A stretch of 16,283 bases of DNA, taken from Thermoanaerobaculia bacterium (GTDB lineage Bacteria > Acidobacteriota > Thermoanaerobaculia > Gp7-AA8). The notes under the pieces are model-generated. The model was given only the letters and a program-made list of their open reading frames with translations, made no database searches and was not told the origin of the DNA. This document shows, in pieces, positions 8,212 through 15,318 of the stretch (its first letter is position 1; every line of letters begins with the position of its first letter). Where the stretch lies: positions 1 through 16,283 of the forward strand of contig JAMPYE010000030.1 in the NCBI GenBank assembly GCA_023700825.1, in the 5' to 3' direction. Both the position numbers and the translations under genes were made by a program.

Positions 8212-8232
8212 GAATCGAGAATTGAGAGATGA
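8212..8232. repeat. Short heptad array, GAATTGA type
   Basis: Three units, GAATCGA, GAATTGA and GAGATGA, lie between prfA and the methyltransferase gene. The last two resemble the left arm at 11838-11858 (GAATTGA GAATTGA GAGATGG). No matching inverted arm is seen nearby. Confidence 0.7.
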
Positions 8233-8265
8233 CGGCAGGTCGTCCGTCGGGAAGAGGTGCACGCG

Positions 8266-8916
8266 ATGAAGGCTGGAGTCGATGCGATTCTGCGACGGGC
8301 GCAGGCGGAGTATCTCGATTCGCTGTTGCCCGAGAGTGACGCGCTGCTGGCGCTGATGGAGCGAGTCGCGGCAGACGACGGGCATCCGATCGCCGATCGC
8401 GAGGTGGCGCAGTTGATGCGCGTCGTGCTCGCGACGAGCGCGCCGAAACGGATCCTCGAGATCGGGACGAACATCGGCTACTCGGTCGTCGTCATGGGAC
8501 GCGCCTGCCCCGACGCGAGGATCGAGACCATCGAGATCGACGGTGCGACGCTGCGAAGCGCCGAGGAGTTCGCGCGACAGGCGGGGATCGCCGACCGCGT
8601 CACGTTCCATCACGGCGCCGCGCTGGAGGTGCTGTCGCGCATCGACGGCCCGTGGGACTTCGTCTTCATCGACTGTGTGAAGACCGAGTACTCCGGCTAT
8701 CTCGACGCGGTGAGCGACCGGCTCGCTCCGGGCGCGGTCGTATTCGTCGACAATTTGCTCTGGGGCGGGCAGGTCGCCGAGGGGGCGAAGAGCGACGACC
8801 AGCGCGCTTCGACCGATGCGCTTCGCGCGTTCAATCAGCGCTTCGTGAGCGATCCCAATTTCGTCGCGACGATCGTGGCGGTGGGCGACGGCGTGGGGAT
8901 TGCGGTGAAGCGGTAG
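8266..8916 (+). CDS. SAM-dependent O-methyltransferase, TrmR/YrrM-like
   Basis: This is a class I SAM methyltransferase of the COG4122 group (Methyltransf_3). Its B. subtilis member YrrM/TrmR methylates 5-hydroxyuridine at the tRNA wobble position; other members methylate catechols. The product has 216 residues. SAM motif I is RILEIGTNIGYS (62-73), motif II is IETIEID (86-92), the metal-binding region is FVFIDCVKTEY (132-142, with Cys where many relatives have Ala), and VFVDNLLWGGQV (159-170) is characteristic of the group. I chose the ATG at 8266 because AGAGG lies 8 bases upstream; a GTG at 8257 overlaps that site. The position after prfA and rpmE favours a tRNA role, but substrate choice is inference. 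Confidence 0.87.
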   Translation: MKAGVDAILRRAQAEYLDSLLPESDALLALMERVAADDGHPIADREVAQLMRVVLATSAPKRILEIGTNIGYSVVVMGRACPDARIETIEIDGATLRSAEEFARQAGIADRVTFHHGAALEVLSRIDGPWDFVFIDCVKTEYSGYLDAVSDRLAPGAVVFVDNLLWGGQVAEGAKSDDQRASTDALRAFNQRFVSDPNFVATIVAVGDGVGIAVKR

Positions 8917-8941
8917 GGACGCCGTACCTCGCAGACTTCAT

Positions 8942-9043
8942 TTGAAGTTAGAAGTTAGAACGTAGAATCTCGAACCCAGAAAGATGACGGCGAGGCTGCC
9001 CATTTCTGGGTTCAAGATTCTACGTTCTAACTTCTAACTTCAA
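8942..9043. repeat. 41-bp near-perfect inverted repeat built from GAA heptads
   Basis: The left arm 8942-8982 pairs with the right arm 9003-9043 over 41 bases with a single mismatch, around a 20-base loop. In the left arm GAA occurs at 8944, 8951, 8958, 8965, 8972 and 8979, an exact 7-base period (GAAGTTA twice, GAACGTA, GAATCTC, GAACCCA, GAAAGAT). It lies between the convergent genes for the methyltransferase and the DUF1573 protein. It has no T-tract and could act as a bidirectional transcription barrier. Confidence 0.95.
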
Positions 9044-9106
9044 GTCCTCTTCACATGCGCGCGCCGCCCGGTGCTTTCACTCGAATCTTTCAGTTCGTGG
9101 AGCAAA

Positions 9107-9136
9107 CGAAAAGGGCCTCCGTCTCCGGAGGCCCTT
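9107..9136 (-). terminator. Intrinsic terminator of the DUF1573 gene
   Basis: AAGGGCCTCCG (9111-9121) and CGGAGGCCCTT (9126-9136) form a perfect 11-bp stem with a 4-base loop. On the minus strand it is followed by TTCG and then TTT, giving CCCTTTTCGTTT. It lies 26 bp after the DUF1573 stop codon. Confidence 0.88.
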
Positions 9137-9161
9137 CGGTCTTGATGCTTTGAACGGTTGC

Positions 9162-10223
9162 TTACTTGACCATTCCGCGAACCGGAATCTCGGTCGTCGG
9201 CTTGATCGGATCGCTGGTGAAGATCTTCAGCTTGCCGTCGAACTCGCCCGGCTTGGTGCCCTTGACGACCTTGACGCTGACCTCGAAGATGCCGGCCTGA
9301 TCGGTCGATTTCGCCTCGGCGGTGATGCCGGGGATGTTCGACTCTACCTTGCTGACCTTGAAGGCATCCATCTGCGCGCGGTTGTTGGACTGCACGGTGA
9401 TGACGCGCTCGGCCTGACCCATCTCGGTCGACACTTCGCCGAAGTTCACGACGCTCGGCGCCACGATGTACGTCGGGCGAACGACGCCGCTGAGGCTGAG
9501 GCGGTACTCCGGCTGGAACTTCGAGTTCGTCTTGAAGACGATCTTGTCGGTCAGCGGGCCGACCGGCGTGGTGCTGCCGCCGACGGTGACGTCGACCTTG
9601 TACTGGTTCTGGCCCGCCCGGCCGGCCTTGATCCGCTCGGAGTCGAGCGCGATCTTGGAGTGCTTGACCTTCACCCACTCACCCGGAGTGGTGACGCTGA
9701 GGATTTCGAACGGCGCCTCGTCTTCGGAGTAGAGCGTCACGCTCTGCGTCTGCTCTTCGCCCTGAAGGAGCGTGTAGCGAACGAAACCGGCCGGATACGC
9801 CTCGACGTACGGCTTGACTGTCGCGGCGATCGAGACCTGCGCGGCAGGCGTCTCGGGGTCGTTCGACTGGATCGTCACGGCCTTCGAGATCGGGCCGGAG
9901 AAGTTGGTGGTGTCGACGTGCGCGGTGATCTTTCCGCTCTGGCCCGGCTTGATGAGCTTGTCGAAATCGGCGACGGTGCAACCGCAGGTCGGGTTCGCGC
10001 TCTTGATCTCGAGGTCGGCGGTGCCGGTGTTCTTGATGACGAACGACCAGTCGAGCATCTGTCCCTTCGGAACGGTGCCGAAGTCCTTCACCGGCTCGAC
10101 GAGGGTGATCTTGGGCTTGGCCGCGGACGCGTCCGCGGATTTCTGCTGGGCGAACGCCCCGCCCGCCAGTGTCAGCGTGGCGAGCGCGATGAGCGCCATC
10201 GAAACGAAACGCTTCTCAACCAT
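9162..10223 (-). CDS. Exported DUF1573 protein
   Basis: This is a secreted or periplasmic protein of unknown role with Ig-like beta-sandwich modules. It has 353 residues. The N-terminus has a Sec signal peptide (KR at 4-5, hydrophobic stretch 6-22, likely cleavage after AFA at 25). The DUF1573 core follows: DFGTVPKGQMLDWSFVIKNTG (47-67) and LEIKSANPTCGCTVADFD (71-88, Cys80 and Cys82). A second module beginning at PSVVNFGEVSTEMGQ repeats the same pattern (NFGEV, then a strand with Q/N-rich ends). The ATG at 10223 has AGGAGG 10 bases upstream; Met9 is a poorer alternative. The gene is transcribed alone: divergent from mpl, with its own terminator. No specific function can be stated. Confidence 0.88.
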   Translation of the reverse strand: MVEKRFVSMALIALATLTLAGGAFAQQKSADASAAKPKITLVEPVKDFGTVPKGQMLDWSFVIKNTGTADLEIKSANPTCGCTVADFDKLIKPGQSGKITAHVDTTNFSGPISKAVTIQSNDPETPAAQVSIAATVKPYVEAYPAGFVRYTLLQGEEQTQSVTLYSEDEAPFEILSVTTPGEWVKVKHSKIALDSERIKAGRAGQNQYKVDVTVGGSTTPVGPLTDKIVFKTNSKFQPEYRLSLSGVVRPTYIVAPSVVNFGEVSTEMGQAERVITVQSNNRAQMDAFKVSKVESNIPGITAEAKSTDQAGIFEVSVKVVKGTKPGEFDGKLKIFTSDPIKPTTEIPVRGMVK

Positions 10224-10392
10224 GGGTTACTATCCTCCTGCGATGTTGGACCGTTGTTGTTCCCGAGTGGGTGTCCGAACGGCTCGCAACATACCGCTCG
10301 ATACCCGCTATTCCCCGGCACTTTTGAGCTAAAACATTCGAAAGACTCGACAAACGCGGTTCGAGATCGAGCTCTTACCGTGTGAGGAAGCC

Positions 10393-11844
10393 ATGCCGCA
10401 CGTTCGCGAAATCGACTCCCGCCTCGAGAAGGTCTACCTCATCGGAATCTGCGGCACCGCGATGGCGTCGCTGGCCGGGATGCTCAAGGAGCGGGGATTT
10501 CAAGTCTCCGGCTCCGACGAGCATGTGTACCCGCCGATGTCGACGTACCTCGAGAAGCTCGGCATCGAGATCCTCGACGGGTATACGGGCGAGCATCTCG
10601 CGAAGTTCCGCCCCGACCTGGTGGTGATCGGTAACGCTGCTGCAAAGACCAACGCCGAGGCGGCGTGGGTTCTCGAACACGACCTGCCGTACACCTCCAT
10701 GCCCGAGGCGATCCACGGCCTGTTCATCCGGGGGAAGCACTCGATCGTCGTGGCAGGGACGCACGGGAAGACGACGACCACCTCTCTACTGGCCTGGATG
10801 CTCGAGGCCGCGGGTCACAGCCCTTCGTTCGTGGTCGGCGGGATTCCGCTGAATTTCAACCAGAACTACCGGCTCGGGCGCGGGACGGAGTTCGTCATCG
10901 AGGGCGACGAGTACAACACGGCGTTCTTCGACAAGGGGCCGAAGTTCGTCCACTACCGCGCCGACACGCTGATCCTCAACAACATCGAATTCGACCACGC
11001 GGACATCTTCGACGGGCTCGACGCGGTCATCGAGGCGTTTCGTCTCGCGGTGACGGGCGTCGCGCCCGACGGCATGATCGTGGCCAACGGCGACGATCCG
11101 ATCGTCGAACGCCTCCGCGCCGACGCGAAGGCGAAGTGGGTCACCTTCGGTTTCGGCGATGGCTGCGACTGGCAGGCGCGCGACATCGTCGCGGGGCCGG
11201 GACGCACGACGTTCACCGTGGTCGTGGACGGCCGCGAGTGGCACCGCGTCTCGACGCCGCTGTCGGGACGGCACAACGTCGCGAACGCGCTCGCGAACAT
11301 TGCCGTTGCGCACCACCGCGGGGTGGGGCACCAGGCGATCTCCGACGGGCTCGGAACGTTCCTCGGCATCAAGAGGCGCATGGAGGTCCGCGGCGTCGTC
11401 CGGGGGGTCACGGTGATCGACGACTTCGCGCACCATCCAACGGCGATCGAGACGACGCTTCGCGGGGCGCGTGACCGGTATCCGGGCAGGCGGATCATCG
11501 CGCTCTTCGAGCCGCGCTCGATCAGCTCCAGCCGGAAGGAGTTCGAGGAGCACTACAAGCAGGCCTTCCTCGCTGCCGATCGCGTGATTCTCGCCCCGGT
11601 GTTCCACCGCCAGCGCTACGTGGAGCGCTACGGGATCGAGAAGATGATGTCGGTCGACGCGATCCTCGGTGCCCTGCGCGAGCAGGGGGTGTCGGCCGAC
11701 CAGCTCGACGACTTCGACGAGATCGCGCGCGTGGTCGCCACCGAGGCCCGCGACGGCGACGTCGTGATCGCGATGTCGTCGGGCGCGTTCGGCGGCATTC
11801 ACGAAAAGGTGCTGGCAGCGCTTGGCGCTGGCGCGCCGAATTGA
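10393..11844 (+). CDS. mpl: UDP-MurNAc:L-Ala-gamma-D-Glu-meso-DAP ligase
   Basis: Mpl joins recycled murein tripeptide to UDP-N-acetylmuramate using ATP, in cytoplasmic peptidoglycan recycling. The product has 483 residues, slightly longer than E. coli Mpl (about 457). Diagnostic motifs are GICGTAMASLAGMLKERGF (18-36), SGSDEHVYPPMST (39-51), the ATP loop GTHGKTTTTSLLAW (122-135), EGDEYNTAFFDKGPKFVHY and LNNIEFDHADIF, then the Mur C-terminal domain with DDFAHHPTAI. The EYNTAFFDK signature separates Mpl from MurC. The ATG at 10393 has GAGGA upstream. It implies DAP-type peptidoglycan and a diderm host. No other murein gene is nearby. The stop codon TGA (11842-11844) lies inside the first GAATTGA unit of a heptad array. 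Confidence 0.95.
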   Translation: MPHVREIDSRLEKVYLIGICGTAMASLAGMLKERGFQVSGSDEHVYPPMSTYLEKLGIEILDGYTGEHLAKFRPDLVVIGNAAAKTNAEAAWVLEHDLPYTSMPEAIHGLFIRGKHSIVVAGTHGKTTTTSLLAWMLEAAGHSPSFVVGGIPLNFNQNYRLGRGTEFVIEGDEYNTAFFDKGPKFVHYRADTLILNNIEFDHADIFDGLDAVIEAFRLAVTGVAPDGMIVANGDDPIVERLRADAKAKWVTFGFGDGCDWQARDIVAGPGRTTFTVVVDGREWHRVSTPLSGRHNVANALANIAVAHHRGVGHQAISDGLGTFLGIKRRMEVRGVVRGVTVIDDFAHHPTAIETTLRGARDRYPGRRIIALFEPRSISSSRKEFEEHYKQAFLAADRVILAPVFHRQRYVERYGIEKMMSVDAILGALREQGVSADQLDDFDEIARVVATEARDGDVVIAMSSGAFGGIHEKVLAALGAGAPN

Positions 11845-11945
11845 GAATTGAGAGATGGCGGGGGCGCGAGTAACGCCCCACCGTCAGCCTGTAGTAAACC
11901 GCACAGTCACCATCGCTCAATTCTCAATTCCCAATTCTCAATTCC
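11838..11945. repeat. Heptad arrays forming a 21-bp inverted repeat after mpl
   Basis: The left arm 11838-11858 (GAATTGA GAATTGA GAGATGG) pairs with 11910-11930 with one mismatch in 21, around a 51-base loop. The right side extends to 11945, with TTC at 11921, 11928, 11935 and 11942, an exact 7-base period. The first left unit contains the mpl stop codon, so the array forms the end of the coding sequence. Confidence 0.92.
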
Positions 11946-11967
11946 GGCCCTGCGGGACCGTGCCAGC

Positions 11968-11978
11968 TGCCATGGAAT
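11968..11978 (+). promoter_or_regulatory. Possible -10 box for the 52-residue gene
   Basis: The box GCCATGGAATA matches the rpmE box GCCATAGAATA (5732-5742) at 10 of 11 bases. Both follow a GAATTGA heptad array and are followed by a GGCCTGC...CCCGTT segment. A TGGAAT hexamer (11973-11978) gives 4 of 6 to TATAAT. The promoter call is tentative. Confidence 0.3.
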
Positions 11979-12067
11979 AGCAGGCCGGCCTGCCCCGTTC
12001 CCTGCCAGACCAGTGGTTTCCAGAGACAATCCCAAGATCAACAACCTGCAACAAGAGGAGTCTGCCC

Positions 12068-12226
12068 ATGCCGGAGAAGAAGGCTCACGAGATCCTGCAC
12101 AAGCACCAGATCGAGCTTGCCGACGTGGCCGACCGCAAGGTCGCGCTTCGTCACCTCCGCCAGATCGTGAAGACGGAAGACCTTCCGTTCGACGTCTTTC
12201 GCGAGATGGTGAAGCTTCGCAAGTAG
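12068..12226 (+). CDS. Small basic helical protein of unknown function (52 residues)
   Basis: I do not recognise this protein. It begins MPEKKAHEILHKHQIELADV and ends FDVFREMVKLRK. It has 12 Lys/Arg and 9 Asp/Glu, four His in the first 29 residues, no Cys and no membrane segment. The pattern of charged and hydrophobic residues suggests two or three amphipathic helices, with a turn at Glu-Asp-Leu-Pro (37-40). That it is a real gene is supported by a strong site, GAGGAG, 7 bases before the ATG, and by an intrinsic terminator 28 bp after the stop; it seems to be transcribed alone. Its size and charge would suit a nucleic-acid or ribosome-associated protein, which is only a guess. Confidence 0.75.
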   Translation: MPEKKAHEILHKHQIELADVADRKVALRHLRQIVKTEDLPFDVFREMVKLRK

Positions 12227-12254
12227 CTCGCCCGAGCGAGCGTGCATTTGGAAG

Positions 12255-12279
12255 AAGGCGGCCCCCGGGCCGCCTTTTT
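12255..12279 (+). terminator. Intrinsic terminator after the 52-residue gene
   Basis: AAGGCGGCC pairs with GGCCGCCTT in a GC-rich hairpin with a short loop, followed by TTTTT. A further T-run of seven (12293-12299) follows a CCGGGCCCG segment and may back it up. Confidence 0.85.
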
Positions 12280-12367
12280 CATTCCGGGCCCGTTTTTTTG
12301 TTAGAGTTCCGGCTCCCGGTGGCGGCATCACGCCAGCGGCAACCTCTCCTGGATATCGGAGGCAGCT

Positions 12368-14440
12368 TTGAAGTGGTTTGAAGATGCGAAGCAGAAGATC
12401 GCCCAGAAGGCATGGGACGAGCTCGAGGCCCTTTGGATGGCCCGGCTCGAAACAGACCCCACCTGCGTCGACGAGTTCCTCGTCCTTGCGAAGACGCTCC
12501 GGCAGAAGGACGAGCGTCAACGCGCCGACGCGCTGCTCGATCTGCTCGCCCAGGCGCTGCGCGAAGCGAAGGCCTGGCCCGAGCGCCTGAAGGTGCTCCG
12601 GGAACAGGGACGGCTCACGAAGCGGCCCGCCCTCTTCCGCGAGCCGCTCGAAGAGGCGCTCCACCACACCTTCGCCGACCGTCCGAGCTACCGCAAGGCG
12701 CTCGAAGCGTCGAAGTTCCACGACCCGCACGGCAACCCCGTCGAGAAGGCCGACAAGGTCGAGCTCTGGCTCACCTACGACGAGGGAGAGCTCTTCTTCA
12801 TGGGCGGGCGCGGAGCCGGGATCGTCATCGAGCTCAACCCCGATCTTGGCGTCTGCCGCCTCGACTTCGAAAAGGACAAACGCGTCTCTGTTCCGCTGGG
12901 CGCCGCGCCGAAGTACCTGACGGCGCTCCCTCCCGGGCACATCCTCCGAAGGAAACTCTCCGACCCCGAGGGGCTCAAGGAGAGTGCCGCGAAGGAGCAG
13001 GCGAAGACGTTCGCCGAGTTGCTCAAGAGCTTCGGCCGGCCGATGACCGTCTCGGAAGTCAAAGACGCGATGATCGGCATCGTGAGCGAGGCGAAATGGG
13101 GCTCGTGGTGGACGGCGGCGCGCAAGCATCCGCAGGTCGTCGTCACGGGGACTGGAGCGAAGGCGACCTACACGTGGAACGACTCCGCGGAGCAGGCGGA
13201 CGACCTGATTCGCGCCGAATTCGATTCGGCCGACCTCCGCTCGAAGCTCGATCTCGGCCGTAAGCACAGCGGGCGCAGCCAGGAGCTCGCCGACTACCTC
13301 GCGGCGACGCTCGCCGCGGGGGCCGAGAAGGCGGCGACGACCGATCCTGCGCTTGCGTGGGAGATCTTCGCGGTCCTCGAGAAACTCCCCGGCAGACACA
13401 CCTCGACGTTCGACTCCGACGCGCTGCTCCGCGGCCCGCTCGCGGCCCGCATCGCGAGCGCGGTCTCCGACCGGCTGCTTCGCGTTCGCGCGCTGCAGAA
13501 AATCCGTCAGGAAAACCCCGACTGGTCGAAGGTCCTCGCCGAGGCGTTCTTCCGCGAGGAGGATCCGCGCGTGTTGACGACGATCGCCGAGCTGCTCGCC
13601 GAAAACGGGCAGGCGGCGATGAAGGACCGCCTGGTCGACGAGACGCTTCGCTACCCGAACCGTCACCCTCACGCGTTCTACTGGATCTGCAAGAATCTCG
13701 ACGACGACGAGGCGCTGCCGATCCGCGGCGGCTACCGGCTGCTCTACCAGATCATCGACGCCGTCGGCTCCGACGAGTTCTCCTCCATCCGCGCGAGGAT
13801 GCGCGATTTCTTCGACAAGGGCGGCCTCGTGATCCGCATCGTGATGCAGACCGACAACGTCGAAGAGGCCCGCAAGCTCCTCAACACCATCGAGCGTTAC
13901 GGACAGGTCGAGGAGTACCGCCGCGAAAACGTGAAGAGCGCCCTGATCATGAAGTACCCGAGACTGCGCGAGCCGGAGGCCGAGCCGATCTACGCGACGC
14001 CCGACGCGCTCGCCGCGAAGCGGGCCGAGCTCGACCATCTCGTCAAGGTCGAGATCCCGCAGAACTCCAAGGCGATCCAGATCGCCCGCGAGATGGGCGA
14101 CCTCCGGGAGAACTTCGAGTACAAGGCCGCGCGCCAGCGTGCCGAGTATCTCTCGGCGCGAGTCGGCGAGATCCAGGGAGAGGTTTCCCGCGTCCGGGTG
14201 CTCGACTCGTCCCAGGTCGACACGACCGAGGTCCGCATCGGCACGAAGATCGCGCTCCGCAACGGCGATTTCAGCCGCGAAGTCACGATCCTCGGCCCGT
14301 GGGAGTCGGCTCCCGAGCAGGGCATCTACTCGAACCAGTCCGAAGTCGCGAAAGCGCTCCTCGGTCACCGTCCCGGCGACATCGTCTCGTTCATGGGCAA
14401 CGACTACGAGGTCACGACGATCAGGACGTGGAACGCGTAA
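12368..14440 (+). CDS. Long GreA-type transcription elongation factor
   Basis: The last 140 residues (about 551-690) are a complete Gre module. It has the coiled coil KRAELDHLVKVEIPQNSKAI, then AREMGDLRENFEYKAA, whose Asp578 and Glu581 match the tip residues Asp41 and Glu44 of E. coli GreA. The C-terminal FKBP-like domain follows (GPWESAPEQGIYSN, EVAKALLGHRPGDIVSF). Gre factors stimulate RNA polymerase to cleave backtracked transcripts. The first 550 residues are soluble, mostly helical and not recognised. Such long GreA forms are known in Chlamydia (about 715 residues) and spirochaetes. The start is TTG at 12368, chosen because CGGAGG lies 5 bases upstream; the next ATG is codon 24 and has no comparable site. 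The acidic tip is kept, so cleavage activity is plausible. Confidence 0.88.
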   Translation: MKWFEDAKQKIAQKAWDELEALWMARLETDPTCVDEFLVLAKTLRQKDERQRADALLDLLAQALREAKAWPERLKVLREQGRLTKRPALFREPLEEALHHTFADRPSYRKALEASKFHDPHGNPVEKADKVELWLTYDEGELFFMGGRGAGIVIELNPDLGVCRLDFEKDKRVSVPLGAAPKYLTALPPGHILRRKLSDPEGLKESAAKEQAKTFAELLKSFGRPMTVSEVKDAMIGIVSEAKWGSWWTAARKHPQVVVTGTGAKATYTWNDSAEQADDLIRAEFDSADLRSKLDLGRKHSGRSQELADYLAATLAAGAEKAATTDPALAWEIFAVLEKLPGRHTSTFDSDALLRGPLAARIASAVSDRLLRVRALQKIRQENPDWSKVLAEAFFREEDPRVLTTIAELLAENGQAAMKDRLVDETLRYPNRHPHAFYWICKNLDDDEALPIRGGYRLLYQIIDAVGSDEFSSIRARMRDFFDKGGLVIRIVMQTDNVEEARKLLNTIERYGQVEEYRRENVKSALIMKYPRLREPEAEPIYATPDALAAKRAELDHLVKVEIPQNSKAIQIAREMGDLRENFEYKAARQRAEYLSARVGEIQGEVSRVRVLDSSQVDTTEVRIGTKIALRNGDFSREVTILGPWESAPEQGIYSNQSEVAKALLGHRPGDIVSFMGNDYEVTTIRTWNA

Positions 14441-14443
14441 CGG

Positions 14444-14716
14444 CAGGCGAGAGGCGAAGGGCGAGAGGCGACGAGTAAGCGGCCGACTCGGTTTCTGCAG
14501 CAGCATGTGTCGAGGCGTGGAAACCGAAATGTCGAATGTCGAACGGAGAATGAAGAATCAGGCGCGTGCCGCGTGAGCGGCTGGCGCGGCGGGGTTTGAT
14601 TTCTCGATTTTTCATTCCGCATTCGACATTTCGGTGTTCAGTCCGTAGGTGACCGCTTCGCCGCGCGAATGATGTCCCCCGCCTGCTCATCGCCCTTCGC
14701 CTCTCGCCTCTCGCCT
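14444..14716. repeat. Nested heptad inverted repeats between the greA-like gene and the ferredoxin gene
   Basis: The outer arms 14444-14475 (AGGCGAG AGGCGAA GGGCGAG AGGCGAC) and 14685-14716 are complementary at about 27 of 32 positions. The inner arms share a perfect 16-bp block, ACCGAAATGTCGAATG at 14523-14538, with its complement at 14619-14634; beyond that they realign only if one 7-base unit is skipped in the left arm. GAA occurs at 14534, 14541, 14548 and 14555. A GCCGCG/CGCGGC pair sits at the centre. These arms account for most of the 316 bp at 14441-14756; I see no gene there. Confidence 0.85.
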
Positions 14717-14718
14717 GT

Positions 14719-14724
14719 TATTCT
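14719..14724 (+). promoter_or_regulatory. Possible -10 element for the ferredoxin gene
   Basis: TATTCT lies directly after the CTCGCCT heptad arm, 32 bp before the ATG. The layout mirrors ppk2, where CTCGCCT units also abut a TA-rich hexamer. The match to consensus is modest. Confidence 0.25.
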
Positions 14725-14756
14725 CTAGCTTCCGAATCAACGAGGAGGCTTTTCCC

Positions 14757-15017
14757 ATGGCGTACATCATTGCGGAGCCGTGTATCCACACGAAGGACAC
14801 CGCGTGTGTCGACGTTTGTCCGGTCGACTGCATTCACCCGCGGAAAGACGAGGGCGGGTTCGAAGCCGCGGAGATGCTCTACATCGACCCGGAAGTCTGC
14901 ATCGACTGCGGCGCGTGCGAGCCGGCCTGCCCCGTGCAGGCGATCTTCCCCCAGGATCTGGTGCCGGAGAAATGGCAGCACTTCGTGCAGATCAACGCCG
15001 ACTGGTACAAGAAGTGA
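14757..15017 (+). CDS. fdxA: Seven-iron type ferredoxin ([3Fe-4S][4Fe-4S])
   Basis: This is a small soluble electron carrier of 86 residues. The first motif is PCIHTKDTACVDVCPVDC (Cys9, Cys17, Cys21, Cys25) and the second is VCIDCGACEPACPVQAIF (Cys48, Cys51, Cys54, Cys58). Compared with Azotobacter ferredoxin I, Cys9, Cys17 and Cys58 would hold the 3Fe-4S cluster and Cys21, Cys48, Cys51 and Cys54 the 4Fe-4S cluster. The residue at the place of the non-ligand Cys11 is Thr12, which fits a 3Fe rather than a 4Fe first cluster. The C-terminal tail is much shorter than in Azotobacter. GAGGAGG lies 8 bases before the ATG. It is transcribed alone, ending at a strong terminator, and its redox partner is not apparent here. 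Confidence 0.94.
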   Translation: MAYIIAEPCIHTKDTACVDVCPVDCIHPRKDEGGFEAAEMLYIDPEVCIDCGACEPACPVQAIFPQDLVPEKWQHFVQINADWYKK

Positions 15018-15038
15018 ATCGCGGCTCACTCGATCCGA

Positions 15039-15072
15039 CGAGGCCCGCGCGCAGCGGGCCTCGTTTCTTTTT
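15039..15072 (+). terminator. Intrinsic terminator after the ferredoxin gene
   Basis: CGAGGCCCGC (15039-15048) pairs perfectly with GCGGGCCTCG (15054-15063) around loop GCGCA, followed by TTTCTTTTT. It lies 21 bp after the stop codon. Confidence 0.9.
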
Positions 15073-15086
15073 GGGCGAGATGCGGG

Positions 15087-15108
15087 TTTCGTGATCTGGC
15101 TCACGAAA
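15087..15108. repeat. 8-bp hairpin in the intergenic region before the dehydrogenase gene
   Basis: TTTCGTGA (15087-15094) pairs with TCACGAAA (15101-15108) around loop TCTGGC. It lies between the ferredoxin terminator and the 22-bp palindrome. It could be an operator or a chance hairpin. Confidence 0.5.
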
Positions 15109-15178
15109 CGAAACGGCGTCTCGACGCATCTTCTCTTGATCACGGACAATCAGTGGCCGGCTCGGGGCGAGAATATTC

Positions 15179-15200
15179 AGGGCGCCCCCGGGGGCGCCCT
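15179..15200. repeat. 22-bp perfect GC palindrome
   Basis: AGGGCGCCCCC (15179-15189) is followed directly by its exact complement GGGGGCGCCCT (15190-15200), about 120 bp before the dehydrogenase start. No T-tract follows, so it is a poor terminator; it could be a binding site or a hairpin in the leader. The remainder of 15018-15318 shows no gene that I can support. Confidence 0.8.
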
Positions 15201-15318
15201 CTGTCTGCGCGACGCCCTGCCGTCCTCCTGCGCTATGCTCCGCTCCGCGGCGTGACCCGCGTTCCTTCGGCCGATGGCGCCGAGCGGTCGCCGCAGCGAG
15301 AACGGAGGGGGCGAATCC

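Noticed and set aside
8942..9043. CRISPR array or simple Rho-independent terminator
   Set aside because: There are no spacers of constant length between repeats, and no T-tract follows either arm.
9150..10385. A plus-strand open frame of 411 codons opposite the DUF1573 gene
   Set aside because: The minus-strand protein has a signal peptide, the DUF1573 motif, a ribosome binding site and a terminator; the opposite frame has none of these.
12038..14506. A minus-strand open frame of 822 codons
   Set aside because: It is the antisense of the long greA-like gene; its composition (repeated Arg, Leu, Glu, Val) is that of a GC-rich shadow frame and no domain is visible.
14441..14756. A miniature transposon (MITE) explaining the nested inverted repeats
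   Set aside because: No target-site duplication is evident, and the same periodic format recurs elsewhere with other sequences, which a copied element would not show.
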